Shown here piece after piece: positions 53,488 through 63,087 of a stretch of 64,000 nt of DNA. Numbering within the stretch: the first letter of the stretch is position 1; each line of letters opens with the position of its first letter. The stretch is from Janibacter indicus (GTDB lineage Bacteria > Actinomycetota > Actinomycetes > Actinomycetales > Dermatophilaceae), in contig NZ_FWXN01000006.1 of NCBI RefSeq assembly GCF_900176385.1, forward strand, positions 124,001-188,000. Direction: 5' to 3'. The notes under the pieces are model-generated. The model saw only the letters and a list, made by a program, of their open reading frames with translations. It was not told the origin of the DNA and made no database searches. Made by a program: the position numbers and the translations under genes.

Positions 53488-55545
53488 TCAGCGGACGGTG
53501 ATCTCGCCGAGCGCCGCGCGGTAGCGTCCGTCGTCGCTCGGGGTCAGGGAGGTGAACCACACCGTGACGTAGCGGCCGTTGACCGCCGAGGAGGGCTGCA
53601 GCTCCACCTCGCCGGTGCGGCCCTGGGTGCGGCCGACCTCGGTACCGGAGTTGGCCGGCTGCTCGCCGGCGAAGACGGTGGCCTGGGCGCTCGTCGGCAG
53701 CTGCAGGGTCACCGAGCTGATCGACTGGGACTGGCCTAGGTCGACGGTGATGCCGACGCCCTGCTTGACGCCGCCGAAGGCCTCGCTGCCGTAGCCCTCG
53801 GTCGTCCAGGTGGTGTCGGGGTTGCCGTCGTAGACGCGCGGTGCCTCGGCATTGTGCTCGACCCCGTCACCCGGGGCCGGGTCGTAGCCGGCGGCATTGG
53901 CGATGGCGAGCGGCTCGCCACCACCCGAGGGGCTGCCCGAGCCGCCGGTGTCCTCGCTCGTGGCGACCGCGGTGGTCTCGTCACCGCCGAGGATGCGGCC
54001 CAGGTCGGAGCCGGAGCCGATCCGCGAGGCGCCGATCCCGCCGAAGAGGCAGGCGAGCGCGACGAAGCCCGCCATGACCACGAGCACGAGGTTGGCCTGG
54101 CGGCGGCTCGGCGGTGCGCCCGCCTCGGCCGGCAGCAGCGGTGCCGGGGCCTCGACCTCGGCGGTCGTCGGCGCCGAGCCGAGAGAGCTGCGGGTGCGCT
54201 GGTCGGCCCGGATGGCCTCGCGGCGGGCCCGGGCGTCGTGGATGGCCTCGCGGGAGCGGCCACCAGCCGTCTTGGCCGCCTTGCCGAGTCGGTCGCCGAG
54301 GACCTTGCCCCCGGTGCCGACGGCGCCGGCGGCGGCAGCAGCAGCTGCGGCGGCCGCCGCGGTCCGGCGGCCGTGGGCGCTGTCGTCGCGGGAGCCCTCG
54401 TCGCGGGAGCGCTCTCGGGGCAGTCGCTGCGTGCTGTCGTCGTCGCGGGCGGCCCGGCTGCGCTGGCTGCGCCCGGCCGGCGTATCGTCGCCCCGGGTGA
54501 TCGTGGCGGTGACTCCCTCGCGCTGACGGAGGTTGATCTCGCGGGTCACCTCGTCGTCGCTCTCGCGCGGGATGGCCGTCGTCTCGTCGCCGTCGGCAGC
54601 GGACGCCACGGCGGCGCCGCCGGCGAGCGCCCCACCGGCGACGGCGGCACCCGTGCCACCCGCTTCGTCGGGAGTCTCGGTGTCGGACCGGGAGCCTGTC
54701 GGCACGGTCTGCGTGGTCTCGTCGGCAGCGGACGGCGCGGTGCGCAGGGCCCCGGCGAGCGGGATGCGCGACCAGGGGGCGATCTGGGCGGCGTAGTCGC
54801 CGGGTGAGTCCGGACCGGTGCCCTCGCCGAGCGTCTCGCGGCAGATCGTGTCGAGGTCACCGGGGACCCCGACCGCCACGCGCGAAGGGGGTGGCGGTCC
54901 GCTGCCGTCGCGGGTGGCGGTGGGCAGTCCGCTGGGCCGATCGAGCGGCCAGGTGCCGGTGAGGCCGGCATAGGCCAGGGCCACGACGCCGGTCGCGTCG
55001 TCGCGGTCGGCCTCCTCACCCTCGGTCTCGATGCCGGCGAGGGCGGCGGCGGTGGCCAGCCCCTGGACCTTGACCCGGCCGTCGCCGGTGAGGAGCACCA
55101 GGTCGGGGGTCAGAGCCAGGTGGTGCAGGCCTCGGGCCCGGGCGGCCTCGATGCCCGTGGCCACCTCGCCGGTGATCCGGCGGACCTCCTCGGCGGGCAG
55201 CCCGTCGGTGCCGATGGCCTCGGTGTAGGTCGTCGCGTCGCCCACGGCGTCTTCGGCGATGAAGGACAGCCCGTCCTCGCTGCCGACGTCGAGGATGCGC
55301 ACCAGCTGGGCCGCCTCGACACCGGCGGCCCGCCGGGCCGCGTCGAGTGCGGCAGCGGTCGAGTCTGCGTCGCTGGGCATGACGACGAGCGTCACGTCTC
55401 GGTCGAGCGTCGTGTCGCGCGCCGCCCAGCGCTCGCCGCCGGGGATCTCCTCGATCCGCGTCTCGACGGTGTAGCGACCGAGCTCCGTCCCCGGGTTCAC
55501 CCCGTGCACGCTGCCCCTCTCGTCGGTGTGTGCCTGCCGCGCCAT
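53488..55545 (-). CDS. MurJ-associated pseudokinase with membrane helix and discoidin-like extracellular domain
   Basis: The 685-residue protein begins with a kinase-like domain (about 20-270) that lacks every catalytic element. The VAIK lysine is replaced (VTLVVMPSD), HRDLKPxN reads HHLALTPDL, and DFG is absent (VKVQGLA). A long charged, Ala-rich linker (about 275-490), one membrane helix (about 500-523) and a C-terminal F5/8 type C-like domain (about 550-685: YDGNPDTTWTTEGYGSEAF, GVGITVDLG, ISSVTLQLP) follow. In mycobacteria equivalent domains are fused to MurJ; here they are a separate gene 48 bp after murJ. A regulatory, FHA-recruiting role is inferred from those relatives. An internal GTG at 55500 is an alternative start. 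Confidence 0.85.
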   Translation of the reverse strand: MARQAHTDERGSVHGVNPGTELGRYTVETRIEEIPGGERWAARDTTLDRDVTLVVMPSDADSTAAALDAARRAAGVEAAQLVRILDVGSEDGLSFIAEDAVGDATTYTEAIGTDGLPAEEVRRITGEVATGIEAARARGLHHLALTPDLVLLTGDGRVKVQGLATAAALAGIETEGEEADRDDATGVVALAYAGLTGTWPLDRPSGLPTATRDGSGPPPPSRVAVGVPGDLDTICRETLGEGTGPDSPGDYAAQIAPWSRIPLAGALRTAPSAADETTQTVPTGSRSDTETPDEAGGTGAAVAGGALAGGAAVASAADGDETTAIPRESDDEVTREINLRQREGVTATITRGDDTPAGRSQRSRAARDDDSTQRLPRERSRDEGSRDDSAHGRRTAAAAAAAAAAAGAVGTGGKVLGDRLGKAAKTAGGRSREAIHDARARREAIRADQRTRSSLGSAPTTAEVEAPAPLLPAEAGAPPSRRQANLVLVVMAGFVALACLFGGIGASRIGSGSDLGRILGGDETTAVATSEDTGGSGSPSGGGEPLAIANAAGYDPAPGDGVEHNAEAPRVYDGNPDTTWTTEGYGSEAFGGVKQGVGITVDLGQSQSISSVTLQLPTSAQATVFAGEQPANSGTEVGRTQGRTGEVELQPSSAVNGRYVTVWFTSLTPSDDGRYRAALGEITVR

Positions 55546-55593
55546 CCTAGGTCCACCCGGCGGCCCATCCGGGGAGCCGGGTCCGGGGGCGCG

Positions 55594-57270
55594 TCAGCCA
55601 CGTCGCAGGCGCCGGGTCAGCGGGGCGAGGAGCTCGTTGACCTCCTCCACCCGCAGGCGGAGGGAGACCGCCAGTGCCACGGCGACGACGACGACGCCCA
55701 CGAGGGCGGTGATGGCGAGGGCACCGACCCAGGTGCCGCCGTCGACCACGACCAGCAGGCCGCGCAGCACGCCCCAGCCCACGAGGGTCCCGAGCGCGGT
55801 CGCGATGCCCATGCGCGCGAACTGCCGGACCACGCGGGCCAGCCCCAACGACCCGAGCCGGCCACGTAGCAGCCACAGGCCGATGATCGCGGCGGCGAGG
55901 TTGGAGACGGTCTGCCCGAGCCCGACCCAGGTGGCGGCGTGGACGGGGGCGCCGATGCTGCCGACGAAGGTGAAGGTCAGGGCGACCCCGGTGAGGACGA
56001 GCTGCAGGACGAAGGGGGTGCGACCGTCCTCGTAGGCGTAGAACGCGCGCTGCACGAGGAAGAACCAGCCGTAGGGCACGAGCCCGATCATCATGGCGAC
56101 GAGGACACCGACGGAGGCGTCCGTCTGGTCGCGCGGGGTGCCCGGGAGGACGGCCGCGAGCAGCCACGGGGAGACGAGGAGGATCGCCGCGGTCCCCGGC
56201 AGCAGGATCGCGCCGGGCAGCGTCAGACCGCGGCGCAGGTCGGCGGCCACCGCTCGCGTGTCGCCGTCGTGCGCGGCGTGCGAGATTCGGGTGAAGAGGG
56301 CGGTGACGAGGGAGACGGTGATGATGCCGTGCGGCAGCATGAAGAGCAGGAAGGCGTTGGCGTAGGCGGTCAGGCCGGCGCCCTCGACGCCCTGGGCATC
56401 GGCGGCGTGCAGGGCGCCGGTGAGCACCCGGGAGTTGACGAGGTATGCGCCCTGCCCGACGACGACGGCGGCGAAGGCCCACATCGCCATCCGCGAGGCC
56501 CCGCGGAGGCCACTGCCGCGCAGCCCCCAGACCGGGCGGAAGCGCAGGCCGGTGCTGCGCAGGGCCGGGACGAGCGCGAAGGCCTGCAGGGCGATCGAGA
56601 CGGTCGCCGAACCGCCGAGCACGGCGATCATCGTGGGGGTCCACTCGTCGACGGAGCCCTGGCGGGTCTGGTCGGTGACGACGAACCACAGCAGGCCACC
56701 GATGGCGACGAGGTTGGCCAGCGCCGGTGACCACATGAAGGCACCGAACTTGTGGTGGGCCGTGAGGACCTGGCCGAGCAGCGTGTAGAGCCCGTAGAAG
56801 AAGACCTGTGGCAGGCACAGCACGGCGAAGGCGGTCGCCAGGGTGCGTGCCTCGGGCGGCCAGCTGCTCGAGACGACGAGCGAGACGAGCAGCGGCGCCG
56901 CGAGCATGAGCAGCAGGGTGATGACGGCCAAGGCCGTCACCGACAGCGTGAGCAGCCGGTTGATGTAGGTCGTCCCGCCGTCGGCGTCGCGCATCGCCCG
57001 GGTGATCTGGGGGACGATGACGGCATTGAGCACGCCACCAGCGATGAGCAGGTGGAAGATGTTGGGCAGCGTGTTGGCGGCATTCCACGCGTCGGCGGCG
57101 ATGATCGTCAGGCCGACGACATAGGCCGTGAGGCTGTTGCGGGCGAAGCCGAGCACCCGGGAGAAGAGGGTGCCCGAGGCCATGATCGCGCTGGACCGGC
57201 CGATGTCAGGGCCGGAGCGGTGCTCGGCGTCGTCGCCGAGGTCCTCCTGCGGGGTCGCGGCCTCGCTCAT
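55594..57270 (-). CDS. murJ: Lipid II flippase MurJ (MviN)
   Basis: The 558-residue MATE-like protein has about 14 membrane helices. Family motifs include RVLGFARNSLTAYVVG near the N-terminus and GTLFSRVLG with the essential arginine region. Unlike the mycobacterial protein it ends after the last helix (RLRRG) with no kinase-like extension, which is encoded next door. It exports lipid II for the PBPs and SEDS enzymes. Confidence 0.94.
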   Translation of the reverse strand: MSEAATPQEDLGDDAEHRSGPDIGRSSAIMASGTLFSRVLGFARNSLTAYVVGLTIIAADAWNAANTLPNIFHLLIAGGVLNAVIVPQITRAMRDADGGTTYINRLLTLSVTALAVITLLLMLAAPLLVSLVVSSSWPPEARTLATAFAVLCLPQVFFYGLYTLLGQVLTAHHKFGAFMWSPALANLVAIGGLLWFVVTDQTRQGSVDEWTPTMIAVLGGSATVSIALQAFALVPALRSTGLRFRPVWGLRGSGLRGASRMAMWAFAAVVVGQGAYLVNSRVLTGALHAADAQGVEGAGLTAYANAFLLFMLPHGIITVSLVTALFTRISHAAHDGDTRAVAADLRRGLTLPGAILLPGTAAILLVSPWLLAAVLPGTPRDQTDASVGVLVAMMIGLVPYGWFFLVQRAFYAYEDGRTPFVLQLVLTGVALTFTFVGSIGAPVHAATWVGLGQTVSNLAAAIIGLWLLRGRLGSLGLARVVRQFARMGIATALGTLVGWGVLRGLLVVVDGGTWVGALAITALVGVVVVAVALAVSLRLRVEEVNELLAPLTRRLRRG

Positions 57271-57273
57271 GCG

Positions 57274-59316
57274 TCATGTCCCCTCGGGGTCCGTGGTCTC
57301 GGGCGCGGCCGCCCGTGCGCGACGGCCGCCCCGCACGGTACGCCACGTGCCTGCCGCGAGCAGGAGCGCGGCCGCGCCGCCGATGACCCAGTAGATCGAG
57401 TCCCCCGTGGGCCGGACCTTGACCTGGAGGGACGCCGGTGCGGCGATCTCGCGCCCTCCGGGCGTGGTCACCGCGACGTCGACCGGGACCTGCCCGGCCG
57501 CCAGGGCGGAGGCCTGCACGGTGACGGTCTGCCGCCCGCCGGGCCCGATGGTCACGGGTTCGGGCTGCTCGTCGATGCGCAACGAGTGGTTGCCGGGGGT
57601 GAGGCGCACGGCGAGGTTGGACAGCTGGACGTCGGTGTTGTTGACGACGGTGATCTGCAGTCGACCCGTGTCGGCGAAGAAGTTGACGTCGCCCGACGAG
57701 ACGACGAGGTCGTCCCGGGCGAGGGTCACCTCCTGCTCGATCTCGTCGTGCATCCGGATGAAGCCGTAGCCATTGCCCCGCCACCGCGTCGACGTCAGCT
57801 GCTGGAGCGAGGTCTGCATCTGCGACCGCCAGCCGGTGCCGTCGGAGCGTACCGAGGCGAAGGTGGCCATCGACCGGGCGTCGCGCAGCAGTCGCTGGGC
57901 GCGGCTCTCGGCGAGCATCGGGCCGGGAGTCGCCGCGGGCCGGGTCGCGTCGGCGATCTGGCCGCGCGTGCGCGGCGTCTGCGAGGCCTCGGCGTCCCGG
58001 GCGTGGTCGAGCGTCGACCGCAGGTCGCCGCCACCGAGCCACGGGATGTCGTCGGCGCTGTCGCGCAGCTCCTGCCAGGCAGTCGCCGAGGGGGTGCTGC
58101 CCCGGTCGGGGACGATGACGACGGTGCGGGGGGTGCCGGGGCGCTCGCGGAGCACGGCCGCGGTCTCGGCGACGAGCTGCTGGCGGGCCAGGGTCACGTC
58201 GGCGTCGGAGGCCAGGCCCTCGACGACCTGGGACAGCGGCCCGTCGCGCACGACGACCGGGCTCCCGGCGGAGGTGCGCTCGCCACCCGTCGGGGTGAAG
58301 CCCGACGGCTCCAGGCTCGTGCTCGGGACGAGCAGCGTCGGGTCGACGCCGCCGGGCCGCAGCTCGTGCAGGGCCTCGGCGCGCTCGCCGGTGGCCAGCC
58401 CGTCGGCCGGCCAGAGCACGTCGCTGCGTGCCCCGAGGGCCTGCGCGACCCGCGCGCCGTCGGCGAGCCGGGCCGAGACGAGGCGCCCCGCGGGCTCGGA
58501 CTCGGCGCCTGCGGCGACGTCGGCGTCGGCGTCGGCGAGCACGAGGGTCCGCGAGCCGACGATCCGCTCGCGCAGGGTGGCGGCGAACTCCCTTCGCACG
58601 TCCCGCTCGGCGTCCTGGACGTCACCACCGGTCCTGGGCACGTCGAGCAGGGAGGGGTCGACGAGCCAGAACTCGTCGTCGGCGGGCTCCTCGGCGGTGA
58701 GCGCAGCCAGCCGCGAGTCCTCGCCGAGGGTCTCCTGCCAGGCCCGGGTCCGGTCGTCGCGCCCGGTGCTCCACAGGCGGCGGTCGGCGGGCAGGAGGAG
58801 CGGGACGCCCCAGAGCACGTCGAGCGGTTCGTACTCCTTGGTCCGGTGCACCCCGATGAAGGTGTGGACGGCGCGCGCATCGGTCTGGATGCTCACCCAG
58901 GCGGCGCCGGCGGAGGTGCCCGGCAGCAGGTCGGTGCCGTCGACCTGCAGGGTGAAGGTCGCCGAGCCACCGGCCGGCACGTCGTCGAGGGTCGTCTCGG
59001 CGAGCGCCGTCCCGGAGACGGGGGTGTCCCCCTTCGCCCACTCCGCGATGTCGGACCGGCCGGAGCCGGCCTCCCGGGGGACCACGGCGACCCGCGGCCC
59101 GTCGAGGGTCTCGCTGCCGGTGTTGCTCACCCGGCCACGGACGGTGGCGGTGCCGTCGCCGTCGACGACCGGGGTGATCGAGGTGATCGTGATCCGGGCA
59201 TCGCCCGGAGCGGCGGGGGCGACGGCGGGTGCGGCAGCGACGGGGAGTGCGACGAGCAGGGCGAGCAGCAGGCCCGCGATGCCCGCGCTCAGGCGTCGCC
59301 GGCGAGCCGCTGCCAC
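57274..59316 (-). CDS. DUF6049 family secreted/membrane protein
   Basis: The 680-residue protein has a signal peptide (RRRRLSAGIAGLLLALLVAL), Ig-like N-terminal domain, large central domain (about 170-560) and a C-terminal Ig-like domain. One membrane helix (about 640-656, SIYWVIGGAAALLLAAGTW) and a basic tail end it. This is the actinobacterial DUF6049 family found between the Nudix gene and murJ, and its function is unknown. The GTG at 59316 overlaps the Nudix stop; GGGAGG is only one base before it, so the start is uncertain. The MurJ ATG follows 3 bp after its stop. Confidence 0.85.
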   Translation of the reverse strand: MAAARRRRLSAGIAGLLLALLVALPVAAAPAVAPAAPGDARITITSITPVVDGDGTATVRGRVSNTGSETLDGPRVAVVPREAGSGRSDIAEWAKGDTPVSGTALAETTLDDVPAGGSATFTLQVDGTDLLPGTSAGAAWVSIQTDARAVHTFIGVHRTKEYEPLDVLWGVPLLLPADRRLWSTGRDDRTRAWQETLGEDSRLAALTAEEPADDEFWLVDPSLLDVPRTGGDVQDAERDVRREFAATLRERIVGSRTLVLADADADVAAGAESEPAGRLVSARLADGARVAQALGARSDVLWPADGLATGERAEALHELRPGGVDPTLLVPSTSLEPSGFTPTGGERTSAGSPVVVRDGPLSQVVEGLASDADVTLARQQLVAETAAVLRERPGTPRTVVIVPDRGSTPSATAWQELRDSADDIPWLGGGDLRSTLDHARDAEASQTPRTRGQIADATRPAATPGPMLAESRAQRLLRDARSMATFASVRSDGTGWRSQMQTSLQQLTSTRWRGNGYGFIRMHDEIEQEVTLARDDLVVSSGDVNFFADTGRLQITVVNNTDVQLSNLAVRLTPGNHSLRIDEQPEPVTIGPGGRQTVTVQASALAAGQVPVDVAVTTPGGREIAAPASLQVKVRPTGDSIYWVIGGAAALLLAAGTWRTVRGGRRARAAAPETTDPEGT

Positions 59317-59771
59317 GCCTCCCTCGCGATGCGTCGTTCGTTGGGGAAGGTCAGGTGCCGGTGCGCCTCGCGCAGGGGAAGCCAGGCGACGTCGACGGCC
59401 TCGTGGTCGGGATCGTTGTCGATCGTCAGGTACCCACCGATGGCCTCGAGCAGGTAGTGGTGGACGAACTTGTGGATGCGTCGGTCGGGGGTGGCGAACC
59501 AGTAGTCGATGGTCCCGAGCTCGACGAGGACCCGCGCCTCGATGCCGGTCTCCTCGGCGACCTCGCGGGCAGCGGTCTCGACGAGCGTCTCCTCGCCCTC
59601 GATGTGCCCCTTGGGCAGGCACCACTCGAGACGACCGGCCCGGTTGCGTCGGGCGATGACGGCGATCCGCGCCTCGCCCTCGTGGACGTCGACGACCACC
59701 CCGCCCGCGCTGCGCTCCTCGACCGCGGGCAGACGGCGCTGCGGTCCGGAGGTGGGAGCGGGGTGACTCAT
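59289..59771 (-). CDS. Nudix hydrolase
   Basis: The 160-residue protein has a complete Nudix box from G55 to I77 (GHIEGEETLVETAAREVAEE, then TGI), which cleaves nucleoside diphosphates linked to X. It corresponds to the mutT4-like gene beside cca in mycobacteria. The ATG at 59771 has a -10-like TACAGT (plus-strand ACTGTA 59778-59783) 6 bp upstream and no ribosome site, so the mRNA is probably leaderless. First gene of the - strand operon ending in trxA or at sigM. Confidence 0.9.
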   Translation of the reverse strand: MSHPAPTSGPQRRLPAVEERSAGGVVVDVHEGEARIAVIARRNRAGRLEWCLPKGHIEGEETLVETAAREVAEETGIEARVLVELGTIDYWFATPDRRIHKFVHHYLLEAIGGYLTIDNDPDHEAVDVAWLPLREAHRHLTFPNERRIAREAWQRLAGDA

Positions 59772-59878
59772 GTGGTCACTGTAGCCATGCGACCTCGGGT
59801 GCCTCCTCGGGTGGCGAACCCTGCCCTTCCCGCACTGCGGGGTCGCGCCGTCGTCACTACTGTCTGGTAGGTCCGTCA

Positions 59879-60089
59879 ATGAGGACGGACCGCGTCGACG
59901 ACGACGCCCAGCCGCAGGGCGTCCGGCTGGGGTGCACCCCCCGGGCGGGGGAGAACCCCGTGGTCCTCGTCCACGGCACCTATGTCAACCAGTACGTGCG
60001 CGATCGACTTCATCGACATCACCAAGCGCGCGCTCAAGGCCGACGGCTCGGGCACCCTGCGCTGCCTGCCCAACGCCCCGGTGCTGTGA
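59879..60089 (+). pseudogene. Remnant of an alpha/beta-hydrolase (lipase/esterase), deleted and frameshifted
   Basis: The frame from ATG 59879 encodes a typical secreted-lipase start of the fold, TPRAGENPVVLVHGTYVNQY (HG oxyanion motif). It then breaks near 60005. A second frame reads DFIDITKRALKADGSGTL and RCLPNAPVL before a stop at 60087. The catalytic serine and histidine regions are absent. The origin of the second part is not certain. The rest of the 358-bp Nudix-cca gap shows only promoter-like sequence. Confidence 0.6.
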
Positions 60090-60129
60090 TGTCGGGTCGG
60101 GGGACGGCGCCCACGTAACCTTGGGCCCC

Positions 60130-61596
60130 ATGTCCCCCGACCTGCCCCCGGAGATCCTGCGTGCCGCCGTGGCCCACCTGGCCCCGACGGTGCCGCTGCT
60201 CACCGACCTGGGTGAGCGCTTTGCGAAGGGGGGGCACGACCTGGCCCTCGTCGGCGGCCCGGTCCGTGACACCTTCCTCGGACGCACCAGCGGTGACCTC
60301 GACTTCACGACCTCCGCCTCCCCGGAGCAGACCGAGGCGATCCTCGCCGACTGGGGCGACGCGCACTGGGACATGGGGCGCGAGTTCGGCACCATCGGCG
60401 CCCGCAAGGGGTCGGACACGGTCGAGGTGACGACCTACCGTGCCGACGCCTACGACGGGGTGACCCGCAAGCCGGTCGTCGCCTTCGGCGACAACCTCGA
60501 GGACGATCTCGTGCGCCGCGACTTCACCGTCAACGCCATGGCGCTACGCCTGCCCGACCTCGAGCTCGTCGACCCGCACGGGGGCATGCTCGACCTCGCC
60601 GCCGGTCGGCTGCGCACGCCGTCGACCCCCGAGGTCTCCTTCAGCGACGACCCGCTGCGGATGATGCGGGCGGCGCGCTTCGTCGCCCAGCTCGGGGTCG
60701 TCCCGGCTCCCGAGGTGCTCGAGGCGATGACCGCGGCGGCCGGCACCCTCGAGATCGTCTCGGCCGAGCGGGTGCGTGACGAGCTCGTCAAGCTCCTCCT
60801 CGCGGACGACCCGGTGGCCGGTCTGCGGGTCCTCGTCGACACCGGGCTCGCCGAGCAGGTGCTGCCGGAGCTGCCCGCCCTTCGCCTGGAGATCGACGAG
60901 CACCACCGGCACAAGGACGTCTACGAGCACTCGCTCACCGTGCTGCAGCAGGCGATCGACCTCGAGGGGCCCCCGCTGTCGGGCCCCGACGCCGACCCCG
61001 ACCACCCGGTGCCGGCACCGGACCTCGTGCTGCGCCTGGCGGCGCTGCTGCACGACATCGGCAAGCCGCGCACCCGGCGCTTCGAGGCGGGGGGCGGCGT
61101 CTCCTTCCACCACCACGACGTCGTGGGTGCCAAGCTCACGGCCAAGCGGATGAAGGCGCTGCGCTTCGACAAGGACACGACCAAGGCCGTGGCCCGTCTC
61201 GTCGAGCTGCACCTGCGCTTCCACGGCTACGGCGAGGGCCAGTGGACCGACTCCGCGGTCCGGCGCTACGTCACCGACGCCGGCCCGCTGCTCGAGCGGC
61301 TGCACCGCCTGACCCGCGCCGACTGCACGACGCGCAACCAGCGCAAGGCCACCCGCCTGCGCCGCGCCTACGACGACCTCGAGGAGCGGATCGCCGTCCT
61401 GCGCGAGCAGGAGGAGCTGGACAAGGTGCGCCCCGAGCTCGACGGCAACCAGATCGCCGCGGTCTTGGGGATCGAGCCGGGCCCGGTCCTCGGCGAGGCC
61501 TACCGCTACCTGCTCCAGGTGCGGCTCGACGAGGGGCCGATCGGCGCCGAGGCCGCCCAGGAGCGGCTGCGGCAGTGGTGGGCGCAGCGCTCCTGA
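60130..61596 (+). CDS. cca: CCA-adding tRNA nucleotidyltransferase
   Basis: Adds or repairs the 3' CCA of tRNAs, needed here because the two tRNA genes in this window do not encode CCA. The 488-residue class II enzyme has GGPVRD (42-47), the catalytic DLD (D56, D58), the NTP-recognition region RRDFTVNAMA and an HD phosphohydrolase domain (LLHDIGKPRTRRF, FHHHDVVGA). It is divergent from the Nudix operon. Confidence 0.95.
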   Translation: MSPDLPPEILRAAVAHLAPTVPLLTDLGERFAKGGHDLALVGGPVRDTFLGRTSGDLDFTTSASPEQTEAILADWGDAHWDMGREFGTIGARKGSDTVEVTTYRADAYDGVTRKPVVAFGDNLEDDLVRRDFTVNAMALRLPDLELVDPHGGMLDLAAGRLRTPSTPEVSFSDDPLRMMRAARFVAQLGVVPAPEVLEAMTAAAGTLEIVSAERVRDELVKLLLADDPVAGLRVLVDTGLAEQVLPELPALRLEIDEHHRHKDVYEHSLTVLQQAIDLEGPPLSGPDADPDHPVPAPDLVLRLAALLHDIGKPRTRRFEAGGGVSFHHHDVVGAKLTAKRMKALRFDKDTTKAVARLVELHLRFHGYGEGQWTDSAVRRYVTDAGPLLERLHRLTRADCTTRNQRKATRLRRAYDDLEERIAVLREQEELDKVRPELDGNQIAAVLGIEPGPVLGEAYRYLLQVRLDEGPIGAEAAQERLRQWWAQRS

Positions 61597-61706
61597 CGCC
61601 TGCCGGGCGAAGGGGGGAGTGCTCCCCATGTCCTCCCCGACCGGACCTGCCTAGGTTGGGGTGCTGACCGCACTCGAGGCCCGCGGGGCCATCAGGGGAG
61701 AGACAC

Positions 61707-63020
61707 ATGAGCGTCCAGCACGGCATGGACTCGGGCCGCGTCCGCCAGATCGCGGGTCAGCTGCGGGGCGAGGTCCAGGCCCTCACGGACGTCCTCGGCG
61801 AGGGCAATGCGAGTGCCGAGCGCCTGCGCGAGCACTGGCTCGGTGACGACGGGCAGGAGCTCGTCGTGCGCTGGACCTCCGACGCCGCCAAGCAGATCGG
61901 CGCCGCGAGCGAGACCCTCCGTGCGCTCGCCACCGGGCTGGAGCGCCAGGCCGAGGACCAGGACCGGGCCTCGGGGGCCGGCGGGAGCGGTGGACCGGGG
62001 GCGGGCGGGTCGCGCGGCGCCGGCACGGTCGGGAACGGTGCCGGCCAGGACGGCCCGCGGCGCACCTACGACCGCCCGAGCGGCTACGACATCTTCGAGC
62101 GTGACCCGGGGTCGATGGGCGTTCGGACCAACCGCGACGAACACGGCAACCTCCACCACTACGACCCGCTCACCGGCCGGACCTGGCAGGAGGGGGCGGA
62201 CGGCACCTGGCGCGACAGCCAGGGCATCTTCGGCGACACGCACACCGACATCCGCACGACCGAGCACGACGGCGGGTGGGAGACCACCCGCGAGAGCACG
62301 CGGAGCACCGCCGGACGAGGTGAGTGGGGCGAGTCCTGGTCGCACGAGCGCTCCTTCGACCACGAGGGCCTCGCGACCACCCAGGCCGTCCTCGACGAGG
62401 TCCAGAGCGAGCCGATCGTCGAGCAGGACCTGTGGGACGCCGGGGTGAGCGACCGGGTCGCCGGTGGGCACGTCGGCGACGACCAGACCGGCGCCAGCGG
62501 CGAGGTCCTGTCCTACAACGCCGAGAGCCAGGGCTCGATGGGCGTCGACGCGACCCGCGGTGCCTATGTCGAGGCCAACGCCGAGGCCGGTGCCTACCTG
62601 GCCCGTGGCGAGGCCCACTGGGGCAACGACCATGGGACGACGGCCAACGCCGAGGGCTACATCGGCGCGGAGGCCGAGGCCGGCGCCAGCGGGCAGATCG
62701 GCCCGGCCGGCGCCCAGGTGGAGGCCGGCTTCGAGGCCTTCGCCGGCGGCAGCATCGAGGGCGGCGTGAGCCAGGACCTCGGTCCCGCCGATGTCGGGGT
62801 CTCCGGGTCGCTGTCCTACGGCATCGGCGTCGAGGCCGACGTCGGCGCCGAGGTCTCCATGGAGGAGATCAGCATCTCCGCCGACATCGGCGCGACCCTC
62901 GGCGTCGGTGGGTCGCTGTCCTTCGACGTGTCGATCTCCCCCAACGAGATCGTCGACGGCCTGGCCGACGCCGGTCAGGCGCTCGCGGACTCACCGATCA
63001 ACCCCGGCAACTGGTGGTGA
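61707..63020 (+). CDS. WXG100-like type VII secretion substrate with glycine/alanine-rich C-terminal domain
   Basis: The 437-residue protein starts with a helical-hairpin domain (1-90) typical of WXG100 proteins: the turn reads HWLGDDGQE (WxG form) and it ends with an AAKQIGAASETLRALATGL helix. A Gly-rich linker (93-117), a charged middle with Trp repeats (TWQEGADGTWRD), and a C-terminal domain (about 265-437) of alternating Ala/Gly/Glu residues follow. This last domain is seen in large secreted actinobacterial proteins and could be membrane-active. No signal peptide. Location next to cca parallels the mycobacterial esxEF-cpnT region. Toxin activity is not demonstrable from the sequence. Confidence 0.75.
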   Translation: MSVQHGMDSGRVRQIAGQLRGEVQALTDVLGEGNASAERLREHWLGDDGQELVVRWTSDAAKQIGAASETLRALATGLERQAEDQDRASGAGGSGGPGAGGSRGAGTVGNGAGQDGPRRTYDRPSGYDIFERDPGSMGVRTNRDEHGNLHHYDPLTGRTWQEGADGTWRDSQGIFGDTHTDIRTTEHDGGWETTRESTRSTAGRGEWGESWSHERSFDHEGLATTQAVLDEVQSEPIVEQDLWDAGVSDRVAGGHVGDDQTGASGEVLSYNAESQGSMGVDATRGAYVEANAEAGAYLARGEAHWGNDHGTTANAEGYIGAEAEAGASGQIGPAGAQVEAGFEAFAGGSIEGGVSQDLGPADVGVSGSLSYGIGVEADVGAEVSMEEISISADIGATLGVGGSLSFDVSISPNEIVDGLADAGQALADSPINPGNWW

Positions 63021-63087
63021 CCCCCCTTCGACCGAGATGGCAGGCTGGGCCGCAGCCCCGCCGCCCTCATGACCACAGGAGAGCAGC

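Noticed and set aside
56752..59457. 901-codon open frame on the + strand
   Set aside because: It is antisense to murJ and DUF6049. Its Gly/Arg/Val-rich translation is the typical shadow of a high-GC gene, with no domain or ribosome site.
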